Shown here: piece by piece, positions 6,671 to 15,499 of the stretch
How the letters are laid out: each line of letters begins with the position of its first letter
Numbering within the stretch: position 1 is the stretch's first letter
Assembly (NCBI RefSeq): GCF_002272015.1
Contig: NZ_NPBY01000047.1
Span: 1-64,000, forward strand
Direction: 5' to 3'
Length of the DNA stretch: 64,000 nt
DNA from: Paenibacillus campinasensis
GTDB lineage: Bacteria; Bacillota; Bacilli; Paenibacillales; Paenibacillaceae
Notes under the pieces: generated by a model
What the model was told of the DNA's origin: nothing
What the model saw: the letters and a program-made list of their open reading frames with translations, nothing else
The model's database searches: none
Translations under genes and position numbers: made by a program

Positions 6671-9600
6671 ATGAACTTGCTGTATCAGCGTTCGCCGCGC
6701 ATTAAGCCGGCTTTGAGTAAAGAAGATCTAGAGATTTTAAGGCCTCCGTCAGAGCCGAGCAAACCGTCATTCTCGATCATTTCGATTATTATACCGATTG
6801 TTATGACCGCGGCTACCGTCGGGATGTATGTGTACATGTACATGAGCGGAAGAATGGGCAACAGCAATCTGATGATGATTCAGTTAATGATGGTTTTTAT
6901 GATGATGACATCTTATACGCTTCCGTTTTTTGTGTACTTGAGCAACAAGAAGACGTATCAGAAGAAATTGGAGGAACGGAGTCAGAAATACCGTGCTCAG
7001 CTGGACATTCACCGTGAACAGTTGAAGGAGCGGCAGCAGGAACAGGTTCAGGTGCTGTTTGATATTCATGGCGATCCGGAGGTTTGCTATCAGATCGTGA
7101 AGAATCGGAACAGCAGCCTGTGGGAGCGTTCGCCGGAGGATTCGGATTTTCTCGAGGTGTGCGTAGGGCAAGGGGAGGTCCCTTTTCATATCGAGGTGAA
7201 GCCTCCAAGAGCTGACGGGTATGATAAGGAACCGCTCATTGCTGCGGCAGAGGAGCTTGCGGCGGAATTTCAGACCGTTGAGAACGCGTCGATATGTCTG
7301 CCTTTGTTCCAGTCCAAAGTTATAGGCATTGTAGGCGCGAGGGAGCAGGTGCTCAGCGCGCTGCGGGTCATGATGGCCCAAATTACGGTAAGACATTCGC
7401 CGGATGAAGTGAAGCTGGCTTCCTTCTATGAGGAGAAAGAGGCGGCCGAGTGGGAATGGCAGCGCTGGCTGCCGCATATATGGGATGATGATCGTTCGCT
7501 GCGCTACATGGCCGACCGGAGAAGCGTTGCGCATCAGCTGGCGGACCAGCTGTTTACCCAGCTTCAACGCCGCAAGAGCAACCAGACCGAGTATAACAAG
7601 AAGACGATTGAAACCCCGGTGTACGTCGTTGTGCTGTCCGACACCCGCCTGATTGAGGAGGAGCCGCTGTTGCCGCTGCTGCTGGAAGATGCGGAGAAGG
7701 TCGATGCGGTGACGATTATACTGTCGGACCGCAAGGAAAGCCTGCCGATGCAATGCCAGCTCATTGTGGACGTAGAGCGTGGACGGGCGGTTTCAACCAT
7801 GAAGAAGCCGGATGCAACCGTCTCCTTGCAGAGCTATGTTCCGCATACGATCAGCCGTGAGCAGTCGGAAGCGATGGCCCGCTATATGGCGCCGATTCGG
7901 CTCAAGCGATCGTCCGCCTCGGATATCCCGAGTGTTCTGACACTGTTTGAAATGATGGATGTCCAGAAAGTGCCCGAGCTTGAGGTGCTGCGGCGCTGGA
8001 GACAGAATCGTTATCCGGACACATTGCCGGTACCGATGGGCGTAAGAGCCGGGGGCAAGAAGATTAACCTGAATCTTCATGATAAAATCGAACGTCAGGG
8101 TCATGGGCCCCACGGGCTGATTGCGGGCACAACCGGCTCCGGTAAAAGCGAAGTCATTCAGTCGATCGTCGCTTCGCTTGCCGCCGAGTTTCATCCCCAT
8201 GATCTGGCGTTCATGCTGATCGACTACAAGGGCGGCGGGATGTCCAATACGTTCATCAATCTGCCGCATGTGGTGGGCACGATCACCAACCTGGACAACA
8301 ATCTGATCGAGCGGGCCAAAGTGTCGCTGAAGGCCGAGCTTGTCAGACGCCAAAAAATATTGAACGATGCCGGCAACCTGCAGCATATCGATGAATACTA
8401 CAAGCTGCTGCGGAGCCGGCATGGCGAGCCTCTTCCGCATCTTGTCATCATCATTGACGAGTTTGCGCAGTTGAAGAAGGATCAGCCTGAGTTTATGGAC
8501 GAGCTGATCAGCATCGCCGCGATCGGACGTACGCTCGGCGTGCATCTGATTCTTGCCACGCAGAAACCGGCAGGCGTCGTGGACGACAAGATATGGAGCA
8601 ACTCGCGTTTCCGAATTTGTCTTCGCGTACAGAGCGAAGGTGACAGCCGGGACATGCTGAAAATCCCGAATGCGGCCTGGATCAACAAGCCGGGCAGAGG
8701 TTACTTTCAGGTGGGCAGCGACGAAGTGTTTGAGGAGCTCCAGTTTGCCTGGAGCGGTGCTCCTTATATTGAAGATACCAAACAAGAGGGAACGATTGTG
8801 GTCAAGGAGGTCCGCATTAACGGTAAGAAGGAGCCGATGCTTAGCGTCGATCCGAGAGGCAGCGCCCAAGAGGAAGTTCCGAAGCAGCTTCAGGTGTTCA
8901 TCGACCATTTGGCCGAGCTGGCCAAGGAAGAAGGCATCCGGAAGCTGCAGGGGCCTTGGCTTCCTCCGCTGCCGGAGCATATGGACCTTGACGAGGTGCC
9001 AGGCAGCGATGCTGCCGAAATCCAGGGCGAGGCGCTGGCAGCTTATGTCGGAATGCTGGATGATTTGCCGAATCAGTGCCAACGGCCATTCGTGTTAAAT
9101 CTGGAGCAGGGCCACTGGGCTATCTATGGAATGCCTGGACTAGGCAAAACGACATTTGTACAGACGATCCTGATGTCGATCGCCAGACGTTTTACCCCTG
9201 ACCAGTGGCATGGCTACATTGTGGATATGGGGAGAATGCTGCGCGATTTCAGCGGATTGCCGCATATCGGCGGCGTTATGAATGCGGAAGCGGATGACCG
9301 GATTCAGCGCTTGTTCCGCTATTTGTCGAAGACGGCCAATCAGCGCAAGGATCTGATCGCGGAGGCCGGTGTCAAGACGATTGCCTCCTACCGCCGGACG
9401 ACAGGGGAGCAAGTCCCGCAGATTGTGGTCATCATCGACGGCTATTTGAACTTCCGGAACAGCTATCCGGAAGAGAACGAGATGATCGAGTATTTGCTCC
9501 GGGAAGGCGGCAGCCTGGGCATGACGTTCATTATAACGGCGAACCGGATATCCGACATGTTCGAGAAGGTTCGCAGCAACATTGCCAACGCCGCAACCTT

Positions 9601-10651
9601 TGAGCTTGCCGACCCGGCGGACTACTACTATGCTGTCGGGCGTCCGTCCAGAGCGCCAAGCCAGCTTCCTCCGGGAAGAGGACTGGTGAAAGGACAGGTT
9701 CCGCCGCTGGAATTCCAGATTGCGCTGCCTGCAGCCGGTCAGGATGAAGGCGCGCGTTCCGGCGCATTGCGGGCAACGATCCAGGGGCTCAAGCAAGCGT
9801 GGCAGGGCGATGCCGCACCGCGCATCGAATCGCTGCCGGAGAAGATTATGCTTCACCCGCTGCTTGAGCGGATCGGCAGCGGGCCGGCAACGGACCGATT
9901 GGCCCGGTACGAGGTGCCTGTCGGCCTGACCACCGATGATTTATCGCCGTTTCGAATCAATCTTCAGGACGGCCCGCATTTCATCGTTGCCAGCCCGATG
10001 GAGGGAGGAAAGTCGACGTTCCTGCTTAGTTGGATTTTATCTCTTTCCTACTGTACAGCGCCGGAGAACCTGGAGATTTATACTGTGGATACGAGGTATG
10101 GGAGCAGCGGCTTGAGCAGCCTGCGCGACCTGCCGCATATTAAAGGCCATGCAACAAATGAAGAGGAGCTGCGTCCGATTATTGAGGAGCTGTATCACAA
10201 AATCCAAACTCGTACGAAGGACGGGGATGATCCGGCGATCGTGCTGTTTATCGACGATGCCGATGTGCTCAGCAAACAGCTGGCCGACTTTACGGTCAAG
10301 GATCAGCTGACCGCGATTGTGCGTCAGGGTCGGGACCGCGGGGTTCATGTCGTGCTTGCCGGCGTGCCGGCAGACTTCCCGACCTTCGGGGTGGACTGGG
10401 TAACGGATGTAAAAGCAGCTCAGAACGGATTTTTATTTGGAACATTGGATACGAACGATTTATCGTTCTTTAGAATTCCTTTTTCAGAGTCTACGAATAG
10501 TCCTGGAGGGCTAAAGATCCTTCCGCCGGGACAAGGGTACTATGTCAAACGTAAGTATTTCCGGATAAAAAGTGCCGTTCCGTTCGATGACCAGTGGAAC
10601 GCCCAGAAATGGGTCTCAGAAATTCGCGACATATGGCATGTTGTAGTTTGA
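6671..10651 (+). CDS. essC: T7SS FtsK/SpoIIIE-type ATPase (EssC/EccC)
   Basis: A 1326-residue membrane-anchored motor. It starts with a proline-rich RSPRIKP/RPPSEP segment, then two membrane helices (about 32-52 and 58-80), then three FtsK-like ATPase domains. P-loops: GTTGSGKS (about 486-493), GMPGLGKT (about 820-827) and SPMEGGKST (about 1108-1116). Walker B strands: IIIDEF (domain 1, with catalytic Glu), VIIDGY (domain 2) and LFIDDA (domain 3), so domain 1 looks fully active and the others atypical. There is no N-terminal FHA pair as in Staphylococcus/Bacillus EssC; the front resembles actinobacterial EccC. It drives export of WXG100 substrates. ATG 6671 is chosen because the EccC-like start follows directly; the earlier in-frame codon has no ribosome site. 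Confidence 0.95.
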   Translation: MNLLYQRSPRIKPALSKEDLEILRPPSEPSKPSFSIISIIIPIVMTAATVGMYVYMYMSGRMGNSNLMMIQLMMVFMMMTSYTLPFFVYLSNKKTYQKKLEERSQKYRAQLDIHREQLKERQQEQVQVLFDIHGDPEVCYQIVKNRNSSLWERSPEDSDFLEVCVGQGEVPFHIEVKPPRADGYDKEPLIAAAEELAAEFQTVENASICLPLFQSKVIGIVGAREQVLSALRVMMAQITVRHSPDEVKLASFYEEKEAAEWEWQRWLPHIWDDDRSLRYMADRRSVAHQLADQLFTQLQRRKSNQTEYNKKTIETPVYVVVLSDTRLIEEEPLLPLLLEDAEKVDAVTIILSDRKESLPMQCQLIVDVERGRAVSTMKKPDATVSLQSYVPHTISREQSEAMARYMAPIRLKRSSASDIPSVLTLFEMMDVQKVPELEVLRRWRQNRYPDTLPVPMGVRAGGKKINLNLHDKIERQGHGPHGLIAGTTGSGKSEVIQSIVASLAAEFHPHDLAFMLIDYKGGGMSNTFINLPHVVGTITNLDNNLIERAKVSLKAELVRRQKILNDAGNLQHIDEYYKLLRSRHGEPLPHLVIIIDEFAQLKKDQPEFMDELISIAAIGRTLGVHLILATQKPAGVVDDKIWSNSRFRICLRVQSEGDSRDMLKIPNAAWINKPGRGYFQVGSDEVFEELQFAWSGAPYIEDTKQEGTIVVKEVRINGKKEPMLSVDPRGSAQEEVPKQLQVFIDHLAELAKEEGIRKLQGPWLPPLPEHMDLDEVPGSDAAEIQGEALAAYVGMLDDLPNQCQRPFVLNLEQGHWAIYGMPGLGKTTFVQTILMSIARRFTPDQWHGYIVDMGRMLRDFSGLPHIGGVMNAEADDRIQRLFRYLSKTANQRKDLIAEAGVKTIASYRRTTGEQVPQIVVIIDGYLNFRNSYPEENEMIEYLLREGGSLGMTFIITANRISDMFEKVRSNIANAATFELADPADYYYAVGRPSRAPSQLPPGRGLVKGQVPPLEFQIALPAAGQDEGARSGALRATIQGLKQAWQGDAAPRIESLPEKIMLHPLLERIGSGPATDRLARYEVPVGLTTDDLSPFRINLQDGPHFIVASPMEGGKSTFLLSWILSLSYCTAPENLEIYTVDTRYGSSGLSSLRDLPHIKGHATNEEELRPIIEELYHKIQTRTKDGDDPAIVLFIDDADVLSKQLADFTVKDQLTAIVRQGRDRGVHVVLAGVPADFPTFGVDWVTDVKAAQNGFLFGTLDTNDLSFFRIPFSESTNSPGGLKILPPGQGYYVKRKYFRIKSAVPFDDQWNAQKWVSEIRDIWHVVV

Positions 10652-10667
10652 GAGGAGGTGGCTCATA

Positions 10668-11474
10668 ATGTTGACGATTCGTGCTTCCAAACAGGATACG
10701 ATTGCACTGAGCGAGAAGGAATTTTTCTTCTTGGCCGGAATCATCGGTTCGGACCGGTTGCTTGGCGTGGAGGACCCGTTTAGCGGGTATCTGGCCGAGG
10801 AAATTGCCGAGGAATGGGAAAGAACGAAGGAGTCGCTGCTCAGCAAGCAGTATTTGCTCCTGAAAGAGAGCGGGGAATTGTCTATCCCGCCTGAAGTGTT
10901 CTCCCGGGTGGCGATTGCAGGTCTTTCGGACCGCGCATGCTGGTTGAAATACGAAAATCAGGATAGGGAATTTGAAGGATATTTGCATGTGACCGATGAA
11001 CGTGTCATTCAGGTATGCAGAAGCGGCGAAAAAAACCGATATTACATGTTGAGTGAACTCGGTTCCATCGAGCAAACCTGCGATCAACTGGTGGAGGATT
11101 TGGCGCTCAGCGATCAAAATTGGGGGGATATTCCCGCCTTGCTGCTCAGCCGAAAAGAATTCGGGGACATCTACACCTCCGCCTCTGAATTGACATCGGA
11201 CGAAATCAGCGATCGGTTGGCCAGATTAACCGATGATGAGGAAGGTTCCATCGCGCTTGCAAAATGTTTGAAAAACAAGGTTTCCTCAGGGGAGCTTCAG
11301 CTGTCCATATGGAACGGATTGAATTGGGAAAGTCAAAATGCTGCATTTGTTGTGAATGAGTCCATGAATTGGCTGCTGCGTATGAGCCTGGAGGGGGACC
11401 AGGACTGGCTCACCGCGGCGCCAGCTACAAAAGAGCAGTTTCGTCATATGCTTCTCATGTGGCTGAAACAGTAA
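10668..11474 (+). CDS. T7SS-locus protein of unknown function
   Basis: A 268-residue soluble acidic protein with no membrane segment or signal peptide, ribosome site AGGAGG just upstream, 16 bases after essC. It begins MLTIRASKQDTIALSEKEFFFLAGIIG, has a possible two-part layout (helical first third, beta-rich middle around WLKYENQDREFEGYLHVTDERVIQV, helical end) and ends HMLLMWLKQ. Position between the ATPase and the WXG100 genes recalls EspG, the ESX chaperone of actinobacteria, but I cannot recognise EspG motifs. A role in substrate handling is an inference from context only. Confidence 0.8.
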   Translation: MLTIRASKQDTIALSEKEFFFLAGIIGSDRLLGVEDPFSGYLAEEIAEEWERTKESLLSKQYLLLKESGELSIPPEVFSRVAIAGLSDRACWLKYENQDREFEGYLHVTDERVIQVCRSGEKNRYYMLSELGSIEQTCDQLVEDLALSDQNWGDIPALLLSRKEFGDIYTSASELTSDEISDRLARLTDDEEGSIALAKCLKNKVSSGELQLSIWNGLNWESQNAAFVVNESMNWLLRMSLEGDQDWLTAAPATKEQFRHMLLMWLKQ

Positions 11475-11508
11475 GATGCCTGTATGACCGTATGAAAGGT
11501 GAGGACCT

Positions 11509-12018
11509 ATGCGTATTTCTGTTGAGCCGGAATCTCTCCGGACGTTAAGCCGCCAGCTTAAGCAAAGTGGCGATGAATATCTGGCGATTACGAGAGCGCT
11601 GAACGAGGCGATAACCTCGTTAGTCTGGGAGAGCTCTCACAGCACCGCAGTGATGGATGAGTGGCAGACAGCCAAGCGTCTTGGAGAGCATCTGGGGACT
11701 CTGCTTGGGCAGATGAGCCAATATCTTCAGAGCAAAGCGGATCAGTTCCAGGAAACCGATCACGAGTATCGAACGATTCTGGAGCATGTCCCGGCAGGGG
11801 CGGTGTCCGCGGCTGCATTGTTTGCCGCTTCCAAATTGGAAGGGCGCACGTCGATATTGCCCGAATATGGGAACTACTCAACAGTGATTTCAAATCCGAG
11901 CTCAGTTGCCGCGGTGGTCGGCGTAAGCAGTTCGGAGAGTGGCAGCACGGTGAAACAGGCGGCTCTGGAAGGACAGGGATGGACGTTTACCGATCCTTCT
12001 CTAGGTATTGCTAACTGA
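11509..12018 (+). CDS. WXG100-like T7SS protein with C-terminal extension
   Basis: A 169-residue protein. The first about 95 residues look like a WXG100 helical hairpin (LRTLSRQLKQSGDEYL, turn at VWESSH near 44-49 in place of WxG, then LGTLLGQMSQYLQSKADQFQETD). Residues 100-169 add a low-complexity Ala/Ser/Gly-rich tail ending WTFTDPSLGIAN. WXG100 proteins are secreted as dimers by EssC; the tail could be an extra passenger or a structural element. It may pair with the shorter WXG100 protein encoded next. Ribosome site GTGAGGA precedes ATG. Confidence 0.72.
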   Translation: MRISVEPESLRTLSRQLKQSGDEYLAITRALNEAITSLVWESSHSTAVMDEWQTAKRLGEHLGTLLGQMSQYLQSKADQFQETDHEYRTILEHVPAGAVSAAALFAASKLEGRTSILPEYGNYSTVISNPSSVAAVVGVSSSESGSTVKQAALEGQGWTFTDPSLGIAN

Positions 12019-12180
12019 TCGGACTGCCATTTTTAGGGATAAAGACTGGAAAATGATTCAAACCGGGACGTTCAGGGTAATTGGAAATTAGGTCCGATGA
12101 CATTTTGATAATCAAAGACCCATAGGCTAAGATTTCAAGTGTCACAAAAATCAGAAAAGTTGATCAAGGAGGTTACATAC

Positions 12181-12456
12181 ATGGCAGGACGCATTTTAAT
12201 TACACCCGAACAAATCGACCAGGTAGCGAATCAATTTAAACAAAGTGGTGATCAAAGCCAGCAGATCGTCACCAGCCTGACTCAATCCATCAACGGGATG
12301 GAAGGTCAATGGGATGGTATGACGAAGCAGCGCTTCTTCCAGGAGTTTCAAGAAGCCAGCCGTCTGATGAACTCTTTTGTTCAAACGCTGGAAAGCATCA
12401 GCACTGAGCTGAGAGCAATCTCTCAAAAGTTCCGCACTGCAGACGAATCCCGTTAA
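12181..12456 (+). CDS. esxA: WXG100 family secreted protein (EsxA-type)
   Basis: A 91-residue WXG100 protein: helix 1 (ITPEQIDQVANQFKQSGDQ), the turn motif as QWDGM near residues 39-43 (W-D-G), helix 2 (FFQEFQEASRLMNSFVQTLESIS). Length is the family standard. ATG 12181 has a strong AAGGAGG site; the earlier in-frame GTG adds a non-conserved extension. Such proteins are exported by T7SS as dimers without a cleaved signal peptide. It has a 160-base upstream gap and a terminator downstream (12512-12546), suggesting its dose is set separately from the genes after it. Confidence 0.93.
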   Translation: MAGRILITPEQIDQVANQFKQSGDQSQQIVTSLTQSINGMEGQWDGMTKQRFFQEFQEASRLMNSFVQTLESISTELRAISQKFRTADESR

Positions 12457-12511
12457 TTCGGAAAATCAGTCATCATGGTTCCTTTTACTATATAATAGCT
12501 GCATAGACACA

Positions 12512-12546
12512 GAAAACCGGGTCTGCTTCTTCAGCCCGGTTTTCTT
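12512..12546 (+). terminator. internal terminator after esxA
   Basis: Arms GAAAACCGGG (12512-12521) and CCCGGTTTTC (12535-12544) followed by TT. It lies between esxA and the kinase gene, in the same strand, so it likely reduces read-through and keeps esxA mRNA abundant relative to the downstream regulatory genes. Confidence 0.75.
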
Positions 12547-12617
12547 GCCATCCAGAAGTTATTGTGGGTGCGGGACGTCTATGTAAATTGAATGAAGCGC
12601 TACGTGAGGTGATGTTC

Positions 12618-14720
12618 ATGGCTTTTCAGCCCAACCCGGGCGATCGGATTACGATTAATGAAACAACGTATATTGTTGGACAGCATCCGGCGGCTCCAGG
12701 CTTAGCTTATGCCCAGGCCGGAAGACAAGGTATCGTGTACCAGCTGATTCCGGAACATGGTGAAATTTCTGAGGCGAGGGCCTTGAAGGTGTTCTTCCCT
12801 AAATTCCGGATTCCGGCGATGGTGTATCAATCGGAGCATATGAGCCCATACAGCGAAGTGCCGGGGCTGGCCGTATGCAGTCGAGAGGTGCTTACTCCCG
12901 AAAAAAACGGAGACTTGATAGCGGCATATCCGGATCTGCTCTATGCCGTCGTGATGCCGTGGATTCATGGGGTCACCTGGTTTGATGTCATCAGCGAGCA
13001 GCGCTCGCTGAATCGCTCCGAGAGCCTGATGCTGGCCAAGTCGCTTGCTGCGATCGGCTCGAAAATGGAGCAGCGGGGACTCGCGCATTGCGATTTGTCC
13101 GCCCCCAACGTCATGCTTCCGTTTTTTTCGGAAGTAAAGTTACCGGAGGAACAATCGGCTGTCGAACTGGTCGACGTTGAGCAGATGTATAGTCCGAAGA
13201 TGGACCGGCCGGATGTGCTCCTTGCCGGCTCGCCGGGATATGCGGCTCACCGTACCGTGCACAGCGGTTTATGGAGTGCGTACGCCGACCGCTTCGCCGG
13301 CGCGGTCATCATTGCCGAAATGCTAGGCTGGAGCGATCCGGCGGTGGTCAGCAAGGCATGGGGAGAGAGCTACTTCGACCAGCATGAAATGCAGACCGCT
13401 TGCGAGCGGTACTTTCTGCTGAAAAAGTCGCTGGAGAACCGCTGGGACCCTGCGGTTGCCGAGCTGTTCACACGCACCTGGGACAGTCAGGATGTGCGAA
13501 GCTGTCCTACGTTCGGCGAGTGGTTGATTACGCTGTCTGCACTCTTGCCGGCGGAGCCCGAACCGGAGCCGGAGCCGGTCCAGGAGACGGCCTCGCCTGC
13601 GCCTGTATCAGCCGCAGCTTCAACTGCGGAAGCGGCCGACATTCCGGACGAAGTGCTGGCGGCAATTCATTTGCCGGCCGGGACGCGGGAAGTGAATGAA
13701 CAGGTCATTGAGCGTCTGTTTCATCAGGCCCGCGATCTGGAGAACGAGGGGGATCTGTCAGGAGCGCTCGAAATATTCCGTTCCGCCTATCATTTTGTGA
13801 AGAAGGGGAGCCCGCTGGAGGTTGAGCTGGCAGCGGCGATTCGCGGTTTGGAGGAGCAGCTTTATCCGCCGGAGTCGGATAAAGCGAAAGGATTTAAGGC
13901 GCTTCTAACTTCCCGGAAGTTTATGATTTCCTCGGCGGCAGCACTCGTCATTTTGACTGGCTCAGCCTTTACGGTGAATCAGATCCTGGCCGACAAAGCG
14001 GTCAGCAAGCAGCAGCAGGAAGAGCAGCGCCGGCTTGAAGAGGAAGCTCGTCTCCAAGAAGAAGCAAGATTGCAGGAGGAAGCGCGCAAGCAGGAAGAGG
14101 AGGCGCGGCAGGCTGAGGAAGCCCGGAAAGCCGAGGAAGCGCGGCTGGCTGAAGAGGCGAAGAAGGCGGAGGAGGCCGAGCTGGCCCGCAAGGAAGAGGA
14201 ACGGGCAGCGCTTCAGGAGAAGTATGAGCGTCAGGCCAGATATGAGGCCTATCTGGCTCAGCTGGAGGAGAAGAAGAAGCGGCAGGAGCTTCAGGAGAAG
14301 TATGACCGCCAAGCCAAGTACGAGGCGTATCTGGCCCAGCAGGAAGAGAAGAAGAAGCAGCGGGAGCAAGAGGCCCAGCTCGCAGCCGCGCAGGCGGCAA
14401 AGACCGAAGCGGAAGCCAGAGCCAAGGCGGAGCGGGAGGCGGCTGCCAGAGCAGAGGCTGCGCGCAAGGAGAAAGAAGCAGCCGAGCGCTTGAGGAAGCA
14501 GCGGGAGGAGAACGTTACCGAGCTGACCGCGCTATATAAAGCCGCTTTTAACGCCCAGAAGGCAGGGAACAAGGATCGCGCGAAAAATTTTGCCCGTGAA
14601 TTTGTCAAAATCTATGATTCGGATGCGGCCTATTACCGAACGGTGACGAATATGAGAAGCCGCTACAACAATGCCGTGAAGTTTATAGAAGACGAAAGTC
14701 ACTGGATGCCAAGTCTGTAA
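12618..14720 (+). CDS. membrane Ser/Thr kinase-like protein with long coiled-coil tail
   Basis: A 700-residue protein. Residues about 15-290 resemble a protein kinase: candidate glycine loop GRQGIVY, ALKVFF with Lys57, catalytic loop HCDLSAPNV (His157, Asp159, Asn164) and VDVEQ (Asp185) in place of DFG. A Pro/Glu-rich linker (about 312-325) and a helical-repeat-like stretch (GDLSGALEIFRSAY) lead to one membrane helix (435-457). The rest, about 460-640, is a Glu/Arg/Ala coiled coil with repeated KYxxQAxYEAYLAQ units, then a globular end. Basic residues before the helix put the kinase inside and the coil outside. EssB/YukC, absent here, also has a kinase-like cytoplasmic domain, a TM helix and an outer part, so this may be its counterpart. 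Start: ATG 12618, seven bases after GAGGTG. Confidence 0.85.
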   Translation: MAFQPNPGDRITINETTYIVGQHPAAPGLAYAQAGRQGIVYQLIPEHGEISEARALKVFFPKFRIPAMVYQSEHMSPYSEVPGLAVCSREVLTPEKNGDLIAAYPDLLYAVVMPWIHGVTWFDVISEQRSLNRSESLMLAKSLAAIGSKMEQRGLAHCDLSAPNVMLPFFSEVKLPEEQSAVELVDVEQMYSPKMDRPDVLLAGSPGYAAHRTVHSGLWSAYADRFAGAVIIAEMLGWSDPAVVSKAWGESYFDQHEMQTACERYFLLKKSLENRWDPAVAELFTRTWDSQDVRSCPTFGEWLITLSALLPAEPEPEPEPVQETASPAPVSAAASTAEAADIPDEVLAAIHLPAGTREVNEQVIERLFHQARDLENEGDLSGALEIFRSAYHFVKKGSPLEVELAAAIRGLEEQLYPPESDKAKGFKALLTSRKFMISSAAALVILTGSAFTVNQILADKAVSKQQQEEQRRLEEEARLQEEARLQEEARKQEEEARQAEEARKAEEARLAEEAKKAEEAELARKEEERAALQEKYERQARYEAYLAQLEEKKKRQELQEKYDRQAKYEAYLAQQEEKKKQREQEAQLAAAQAAKTEAEARAKAEREAAARAEAARKEKEAAERLRKQREENVTELTALYKAAFNAQKAGNKDRAKNFAREFVKIYDSDAAYYRTVTNMRSRYNNAVKFIEDESHWMPSL

Positions 14721-14741
14721 CAGGGGTGAACGTAACTCACG

Positions 14742-15494
14742 ATGAACTATACCATTCAAGCATCGCAGCGCACGCCAGCGCTTATCATATACCTTATTGA
14801 CATCAGCGCTTCGATGAACATGCTCATGGAGGATCGCAGACGGATCGATATCGTCTACGATGCCTTGTCCCTTGCCATCCGGCAGATGGTGTTCCGTTCG
14901 ACCAAAGGCAACCGCCTTACACCGCGCTACCGGATTGCGATTCTGGCCTATAGCGACGATGTGTATGACTTGCTGAACGGAATCAAAGGGATCGACGAAA
15001 TTGCAGCGATCGGCTCTCTGCCTGATTTGACGCCGAAGCGTTTCTCCGATTCGGCGAAGGCGTTTCTGCAGGCCGAACGGATTCTTCAGGCCGAAATTCC
15101 GAATATGCAGGATTGCCCTGCGCCGCTCGTCTGCCATATGACAGATGGTGTGGCAACAGGCGATGATCCAGAGCCGATTGCACGCCGAATTATGAGCATG
15201 AGCGTGCCGGATGGCAATGTGCTGGTCGAGAATATATTCATCTCTGACCATCTGCTGGATCAGCCGATTGCCGAGCCGCGGCGATGGAAGGGCATTCTGC
15301 CCGATACCGATCTGAAGGATGAACACGCCCGGAAGCTGATGAACATGTCCTCGGTGCTTCCGGAAAGCTACAGGGAGATGCTGGTGGAAGCCGACTATCA
15401 ATTGAGCCCGGGCGCCTTGATGATGCTTCCTGGCACTTGCCAGGAGCTCGTGTCGATCGGGTTCCAGATGTCGGCAGCGACACCGGTGAGGTGA
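14742..15494 (+). CDS. von Willebrand factor A (TerY-like) protein
   Basis: A 250-residue cytoplasmic vWA protein. The MIDAS metal site is intact at its start, DxSxS as Asp20-Ile-Ser22-Ala-Ser24, and a later THxD-type motif reads CHMTDGVATGDDP. The compact single-domain form resembles TerY-type vWA proteins that occur beside a kinase and a PP2C phosphatase. It lies 21 bases after the kinase gene and six bases before the PP2C gene, so the three form one unit. Likely role: metal-dependent scaffold in a phosphorylation-controlled assembly. Partner and substrate are inferred. Confidence 0.85.
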   Translation: MNYTIQASQRTPALIIYLIDISASMNMLMEDRRRIDIVYDALSLAIRQMVFRSTKGNRLTPRYRIAILAYSDDVYDLLNGIKGIDEIAAIGSLPDLTPKRFSDSAKAFLQAERILQAEIPNMQDCPAPLVCHMTDGVATGDDPEPIARRIMSMSVPDGNVLVENIFISDHLLDQPIAEPRRWKGILPDTDLKDEHARKLMNMSSVLPESYREMLVEADYQLSPGALMMLPGTCQELVSIGFQMSAATPVR

Positions 15495-15499
15495 GCCTC

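Noticed and set aside
7793..9082. 429-codon open frame antisense to essC
   Set aside because: It is the mirror of the highly conserved ATPase domain frame, has no recognisable domain or ribosome site, and GC-rich codons make antisense frames long.
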